This document shows positions 58,910 to 64,000 of a stretch of 64,000 nt of DNA, one piece after another. The notes beneath the pieces are model-generated. The model was given only the letters and a program-made list of their open reading frames with translations. It ran no database searches and was not told where the DNA came from. A program made the position numbers and the translations under genes. This DNA comes from Rugalucina vietnamica. Taxonomy: Eukaryota > Mollusca > Bivalvia > Lucinida > Lucinidae. The stretch spans positions 46,896,188 through 46,960,187 of the forward strand of contig OZ024872.1 in assembly GCA_964017185.1 (NCBI GenBank), given 5' to 3'. Position 1 is the first letter of the stretch. Each line of letters opens with the position of its first letter.

Positions 58910-59143
58910 GAGCCGCCTCGTGGGAAAACCAACAATGTGGTTTCCGAACAGGTCCGACACAAACCGGCCTGTACAAGCACAGAAAAGAGCTAGAAGCTTG
59001 AAATTTCGGATTTAAGTAGAAGAGGAACTGTACTATCCGAGTAGCGAAAACAAAGGCGCTGATCAGCTTCGCAGTTACTGCGAAGCTGATCTGCGCCTTT
59101 GTTTTCGCATATGTAGATTGTTGGCTTTCCCACGAGGCGGCTC
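58910..59143 (+). mobile_element. Palindromic MITE family I, near-perfect inverted ends
   Basis: GAGCCGCCTCGTGGGAAAACC at the left and GGCTTTCCCACGAGGCGGCTC at the right. Unit A has the empty site CTGTAAAAATTGAAAATTTCG (23,079-23,099); here CTGTAAAAAA and AATGAAAATTTCG flank the element, giving only a 2-3 bp duplication. Confidence 0.9.
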
Positions 59144-59158
59144 AAATGAAAATTTCGT

Positions 59159-59161
<3 letters not shown>

Positions 59162-59205
<44 letters not shown>
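59162..59205. repeat. Poly(T) tract, ~44 nt
   Basis: A homopolymer run of T; A has a shorter, interrupted version (about 23,120-23,131). Confidence 0.95.
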
Positions 59206-59206
<1 letters not shown>

Positions 59207-59950
59207 ATAAGTTTGTTCAAAACATTGATTGTGGGTACACGTTAGAGCCGCCTCGCGGAGGCTGTTCTAACGAGTACCCACAATCTATGTTTTGGATTAA
59301 AAATAAGAAAAAATGGTATACCCCTGTAAACCCCAATGTTACTATATAAACGCGGGGTTTAAGGGGGTATACAACTCAAAGGACATGTTTTGATGATGTA
59401 ATGTTTTATTAAACATATTTATTTGAAGGGCAAAACTCGGAATTTCAAAAAGTCACATCTCACATTATAATGGAATTTGCAAAATATGAAGGTTTCGGCA
59501 TTCAGTCGGGCAGCCTGTACGCTAGGAGGAGAATTTTGTACACGTTTTCACTGCATTTAGTTGATGAAGCGTCTGTCTTAATAGATGTTTTGACATAATT
59601 TCCATATTTTAATCGCTAAGAGAATCAATTTAATGTAAGTAGCCGGTCAGAACTTCGGCTAGTATATATTGAAATCTTCGTGGCAGGTCTGGCAATTTCA
59701 AATGATTTTTTATTAAATAACTGTTGTTTTAGAATTGTGAACAACTTCTTCTCTGCAAACAGTTTGTGCAAAATAAAAGTATAAATACACACAAACCCAT
59801 TGTCTGAGCGTTGGTTCATGCCAATACTAGGATTGTATATAACGACATGTATTTGCTAGAGCAAAGGGCGACCTGCTTCCCTTAGTCCTAATAACAACAT
59901 TTGTATGGCATTCCCACAGTCAAATACAACGAGTCCACAAAACACGCATC

Positions 59951-60202
59951 AGGAAATTATGTTCATGTAATATATACCCCCTCTTACCCCACTTTTATAT
60001 AGCAAAACTGGGGTATGCAGGGGTATACCTATTTTTCTTATTTTGCTCCAAAACATAGATTGTGGGTACTCGTTAGAACGAGGCGGTTCTAACGTGTACC
60101 CACAATCCATGCTTTGAACAAAAATAAGAAAAATATCAAACTTTTTTTTCTGGTGAAATTTTCAATTTCTTTGTTTATTGCATGGGCAAGTTTTCGTAAT
60201 GG
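59951..60202. mobile_element. Hairpin MITE family II (inverted with its segment)
   Basis: AGGAAATTATGTTCATGTAA at the left, hairpin 60,050-60,120 with a shortened tip (ACTCGTTAGAACGAGGCGGT), and CATGGGCAAGTTTTCGTAATG at the right. It is the counterpart of 26,131-26,460 and keeps the end missing there. Confidence 0.75.
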
Positions 60203-60222
60203 GATGTCTCGACACTTGCGCT

Positions 60223-60445
60223 TTAACTCATATAAGACTGGCGTCCCATTTATGGGACGTAGGCAAACAGTACACCACCAGTCGTGACGCCGTTCAGGGG
60301 CTATTTTGCTTGCGTAGAGAATGTTTTAATACAATTTTAAAGAATTGAATACAATTTCATAATTTCACTCCTAGTTACCCTAAAAATGAATGTAGACTCG
60401 CCCAATGATAACGATAGGAAAGCCCATTCGTCATAAATGGGTTAA
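60223..60445. mobile_element. TTAA hairpin MITE family III
   Basis: TTAA|CTCATATAAG at the left and AAATGGG|TTAA at the right. The empty site is in A: GTACTTTTAAAGCACACG (25,716 and other satellite junctions), whose reverse complement fits B exactly with one TTAA. So one TTAA became two. Confidence 0.9.
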
Positions 60446-60679
60446 AAGTACAAATATTTTTAAACAATACACAAGATATGCCAATTATCTGAAAGTGTCT
60501 AGACGAATTAAACCAAAGTGGACATTTGGCGTGGAACAATGAGGGATCGAAGACATTTACAGGAATTTTTTTTGGAAACATATCAATTTTTATTCTTCTG
60601 TTTTGTCTTATCCGTCTTGCCCATTCCGTCCCCATTAGGCATCTCAGTCCGTGGCACAATTTAAAATTCAACTAACATA

Positions 60680-60915
60680 TGATCCGCCACATGGGAAAAC
60701 CAACAATCTGCATAGGCGAAAACAAATGCGCAGATCATCTTCGCAGTAACTGCGAAGCTGATCAGCGTCTTTGTTTTCGCTTCACGGATAGTGCAATTCC
60801 CCCTCTACTTAACTCCAAAATTTCAAGCTTCTAGCCTGCTACTGTAGATGTGCAGACCGGTTTGTGTCAGACCTGTTCGGAAACCACATAATTGTTTTTT
60901 CCACGAGGTGGCTCA
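60680..60915 (-). mobile_element. Palindromic MITE family I
   Basis: GATCCGCCACATGGGAAAACC at the left and TTTTTTCCACGAGGTGGCTC at the right. The A counterpart (about 24,690-24,715) lacks it. Confidence 0.8.
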
Positions 60916-62099
60916 ATTATATCTTTACATAAACATTGATATTAAAAGTGCACACTTAGAAGTTCACCAGTCAGTCTCAATCTACATGTTGTTATTGTAT
61001 TCATATAACGTTATAATTTCCATAGGGAGGCAAAAGCAGACTGCTGTTGTTGATAAAAGCACTATGCATGAACATCACGTGAACATCTCCGTATGGTCGC
61101 TATTAAAGCATTCGGCAAATTATAGGTGAACTCTTCTTAAGAAGGAGGCGACTCATCCATATAACCGAACTGACCATAACCTTAGATAAAAACGGCATCG
61201 TAAATGACAGTCTAGTTGTCAGCTGTTTTTATAAGGAATTCAGCCAACTTGTTTGAACATAGCAATATGTGAAAATGTCATCGAAAAAGATACCGAAGTA
61301 AGTAAAATACAGAGAACTGCAAATCTACTCAATAGTATGCGTTCACTATTTACATATCAGGGTTACATGTAAACAACAAACAAACAAATAAAATTACTAC
61401 GGCAATACTTATTTACATGTAAGTGAATTTAACATTAACAATAAACCACGTTTTTGATTTGTGATAAATTTTCTGCCTTTTACGGTAATTTTTACGGTAA
61501 TCTTTGGTGAAAGCACGGGCTCCAAATGTGCAAGGCTCTGGTCTAGTTTCATTTAGTAATGCGAGATTTTCTTGGATCTTTACTTATATACATGACATAA
61601 GCTGTACATAAGTTGTACCTACATGACAACTTAAAAGTTTCACACCATTCGCTGCATCACGCCAGCGTTAAATGGTTAAATGGTATTTCAAGATTGTTGA
61701 ACGCACTTGTGCGAAAGCTATTGAGGTTATTTTCAGTAAGTGACAAGGCGTATACATGATGCCACTGATGTTATCAACGATACATATCTTAATAAACGTT
61801 GCCTCTGTGGAAACATGCCTGTGTGTAATGATTCGTTAATCGTAGATCAAGTATCAAAGGCAGTGCTATTATGAAATTGCCTGAGAAGCCAGGAGTATTT
61901 CAACTTTTATTCCTGGAATTCAACAGCAATATTTTATTTAGAAACGCAAGTAAAACGTGATTGAAAACTATTGAGTGCAAAAACGTAGTTTTCCTTCATT
62001 TGTCATTTAATAATTAAAATAACCAACACTGATTTAACCATCTCCTTGTAAATCTGATCGCAGTAAACCTCCACTTAAATAGTTAAAAAGAGGTTTTAT

Positions 62100-62737
62100 G
62101 AGGTAAATACATGGTAACTAAAGAAATAAGTCTGTTTGTGATCGTAGAGTTTTTTAATCATTCATTTTCAATTATGCTAGGGTTCTAAGAACCACCACAC
62201 AGTGAGCGCTTTTACGTAGACTCTACCAAGACTAAAATCCAGATTGAAATCATGGTCAGAAGTTGCATCTTTTATACAGAACTGCTCCTTCCCACAAACA
62301 TTCCATTTCTTTTAATTGAAGAATGAATAGTATCTGTCAGAATCATGATCTGATCAAAACTACTAAACAAATATTAACTATGATTCCGATCATATATAGC
62401 ATCGTGTGACCACTGTCATGTACATTTTATCACGTATTGAACAGCAATACCAATTGGTATTTCATAACAATGATTTGTTTCGATGCTAATGATGGAATGC
62501 ACTTTTTAATTACATGTATGCGTAAACTATTGAAAGTTATAGAGACAATACAATATTCTACTTTGTTTCACTGATTAGATTTACAAAAGAAAACCACTAC
62601 TAAAAGTTTTAAATCATATTTCAAAGTCCTTACAAACCTCAAACACATCTTCAGTTATTTAATTTCAACACACGTTTCACACACATTCAACATCCTTTCA
62701 CCTATATGGAGCATGCACTATATCACTGTTATATTAT
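62100..62737 (+). other. B-only stretch at the inversion breakpoint
   Basis: No counterpart recognised in A or D, no gene, no clear repeat. It lies between the inverted segment and the resumed collinear sequence. Confidence 0.5.
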
Positions 62738-62807
62738 CCTTTTTAAAATAAACGGTAGAGGACAAAAAACTGAAAAAAATACTTCCACCTCCTAGAGAAA
62801 AAAAAAT

Positions 62808-62808
<1 letters not shown>

Positions 62809-62839
<31 letters not shown>

Positions 62840-62863
62840 GTGTTTTTTTTTTTTTTTTTTTTT
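62809..62863. repeat. Poly(T) tract with one GG interruption
   Basis: Two long T runs split by GG. A has only ATGTATTTTTTG at this place (27,058). Confidence 0.95.
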
Positions 62864-62985
62864 GGAAATTGGTGGTACTTGTGTTTCAAAAAGGACATCC
62901 GGTGCATGTTTCTGAATTTTTGCTAAGCTGTTAAGTGACATCCTTATAGGAATATACTGAGTATTAAATGAGGAAATAGTGGATA

Positions 62986-63140
62986 TAAATTTGCTTTTTT
63001 GAGGTGAATACCAAACATATTTCATCGAGTGAGTTGAAAACATCAGAATTTTCACGAGTGTGCAGCACGAGTGAAAATTTTTATGTTTTCAACTCACGAG
63101 AAGAAATAGATTTGGCATTCACCGAAAAAAGCAAATTTTC
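62986..63140. mobile_element. 155-bp hairpin in a B-only segment
   Basis: AAATTTGCTTTTTTGAGGTG at the left is mirrored by CACCGAAAAAAGCAAATTT at the right; the inner part ATTTTCACGAGTG/CACGAGTGAAAATT is also paired. Unit A jumps from about 27,180 to 27,187, so about 600 bp here (62,980-63,585) is extra in B. 63,408-63,510 contains degenerate repeats of GATATCAGTGAAATTT. Confidence 0.65.
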
Positions 63141-63963
63141 TTTTTATTTTATACAATACACGGGCATTTTCCAATTCACAAGGCAGGTGAAAATGCAAAA
63201 ACCAAAAAATTTTGAAAACACAAATAACTGTGGTACCACATTGTTCTTACGTTCTAACTAAGAAAATGAATACCCACACTTTATGTTTTCGCTCATAAAT
63301 AACGGAGTTAAAGGCGTTTGAATTTCTGAAGTGAGACACATTTAATGACGTCATGTAAATGGAAACGTCAGAAGTAATCCAAAATCTACAGTGACGATAT
63401 AGGCTGATATCAGTAACTAGTGACTTCTGATATCAGTGAGATTTGATATCAGTGAAATTTCATATCAATGAAAATACCAATTTTATCAAGTTTTGATATA
63501 CATTGGTTTTCACTGTAAAGTATAAAATAAAAAACTATGTACAATATGGCCCATCTTCTCGCTTTAAATGTTTTACTGCTTCCAAAGGATCTAACTATAT
63601 AGTGCTGTTGGCTTCGCAGAAAATGGTTAAAAACCTGGTTAGCAGGTTCAAATTTTTGTCTAGTATATAAGCGTGAAGAACTGAAGATGACGACTTTAAT
63701 TTAACCTTATCTCGATGTTTAAAACGGAGAGATAATCAAGGCCTTTTATTGTTCGAATCAGACATTTCATACCGCATTTCTCTATACAGAGGTGTTTGTT
63801 TACACTTATGAATGACATTTGTCGTTTCTTACGGTAATAGGTTCTTGACAAAACAAAGATAGGGATATATAAATTATCTACTTAATGTTCAGTCTGGCAA
63901 AAGGAGACTCATAAAAGACGTCGTGTCTGCATCGGCTAGACGATGGCAATAAAGATAATAAAA

Positions 63964-64000
63964 GAGCCGCGACGCGAGAAAACCGGTCTTCGGGGTTTCC
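63964..64000. mobile_element. Palindromic MITE family I, cut by window end
   Basis: GAGCCGCGACGCGAGAAAACC starts after AATAAA. Unit A at about 27,775 (AATAAAGATAAATGGAGG) continues without it. Confidence 0.7.

Larger units (their letters stand above)
58866..59387. mobile_element. Hairpin MITE family II with nested MITE and poly(T)
   Basis: CCCATGCAAAATACAGAGAG ... hairpin 59,218-59,290 (GTGGGTACACGTTAGAGCCG mirrored) ... GGACATGTTTTGATGATG. A family I MITE (58,910-59,143) and a poly(T) run split it. Same locus as 23,037-23,229. Confidence 0.8.
59425..62100 (-). repeat. Inverted segment inside unit B
   Basis: Reads as the reverse complement of A 23,315-26,980. Paired landmarks: 59,635-59,700 with 26,700-26,760; 59,780-59,950 with 26,470-26,640; 60,445-60,600 with 24,795-24,960; 60,945-60,970 with 24,660-24,690; 61,480-61,560 with 24,040-24,130; 62,050-62,095 with 23,325-23,360. 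One breakpoint is sharp: the A sequence CCCTTCAAAT|ATTATCC is split, with ATTTGAAGGG at 59,424 and ATTATCC resuming at about 62,738. The 640 bp at 62,100-62,738 has no counterpart that I can place. Confidence 0.85.
48130..64000 (+). repeat. Segmental duplication unit B (rearranged)
   Basis: Third copy of the backbone: 48,130-48,290 and 51,268-51,560 match A 14,310-14,740; 52,930-55,790 match A 14,790-18,830; 56,785-57,465 match A 18,835-20,575; 57,896-59,395 match A 22,028-23,232; 59,425-62,100 match A 26,980-23,315 in reverse; 62,738-62,975 and 63,590-63,960 match A 26,978-27,180 and 27,187-27,775. It carries a B-only block of about 3 kb (48,292-51,267) and local tandem expansions (51.8-53.7 kb). 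It runs off the window end. Confidence 0.85.

Overview
This window looks like metazoan, most probably bivalve mollusc, intergenic DNA. It is AT-rich, has no operon-like ORFs, is full of interspersed repeats, and carries many decayed copies of one reverse-transcriptase (RT) retroelement whose protein resembles Penelope-like RT remnants I associate with bivalve genomes. The taxon is an inference. I find no host protein-coding gene, no intact tRNA or rRNA gene and no CRISPR array. Nearly all ORFs longer than 60 codons are chance frames inside repeats. The only convincing coding sequence is retroelement debris: RT C-terminal fragments in six to eight places, one RT N-terminal fragment, one RT fragment of a second family, and an unidentified 62-residue C-terminus.

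Large-scale layout: the window is an old mosaic of tandem segmental duplications. Unit D (1 to about 9.2 kb), unit A (about 11.2 to 27.8 kb) and unit B (about 48.1 to 64.0 kb) share the same diverged backbone in the same order. Inside B the segment matching A 23.3-27.0 kb is inverted (59.4-62.1 kb). The middle (27.5-48 kb) holds further diverged backbone pieces (27.5-31.3, 37.4-39.5, 44.6-46.9 kb), a roughly 4.45 kb foldback-like element (31.86-36.31 kb), and about 3.5 kb (39.5-42.9 kb) that is mostly single copy here.

Because the units diverged before many insertions, one unit often preserves the empty site for an element in another. This gives exact ends and target-site duplications from the sequence alone: (i) TTAA duplications for a hairpin MITE family filled in A and empty in B at one locus and the reverse at another, and for a 1.3 kb element filled in A; (ii) 5'-truncated Penelope-like copies that all end at the same 3' terminus (GGTACAAGTAGGCAAAG on the + strand) and sit next to A-runs; (iii) a tRNA-derived SINE with a 7-bp duplication; (iv) two palindromic or hairpin MITE families.

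Most notable: the triplicated, partly inverted architecture with reciprocal filled and empty sites; the foldback-like element whose arms are tandem repeats of roughly 340-380 bp and whose core holds an RT remnant of a second family; head-to-tail and chimeric Penelope-like junctions; a 62-bp target duplication; and a 178-bp satellite expanded in A only. Homologies were judged by eye; boundaries are approximate unless fixed by an empty site.
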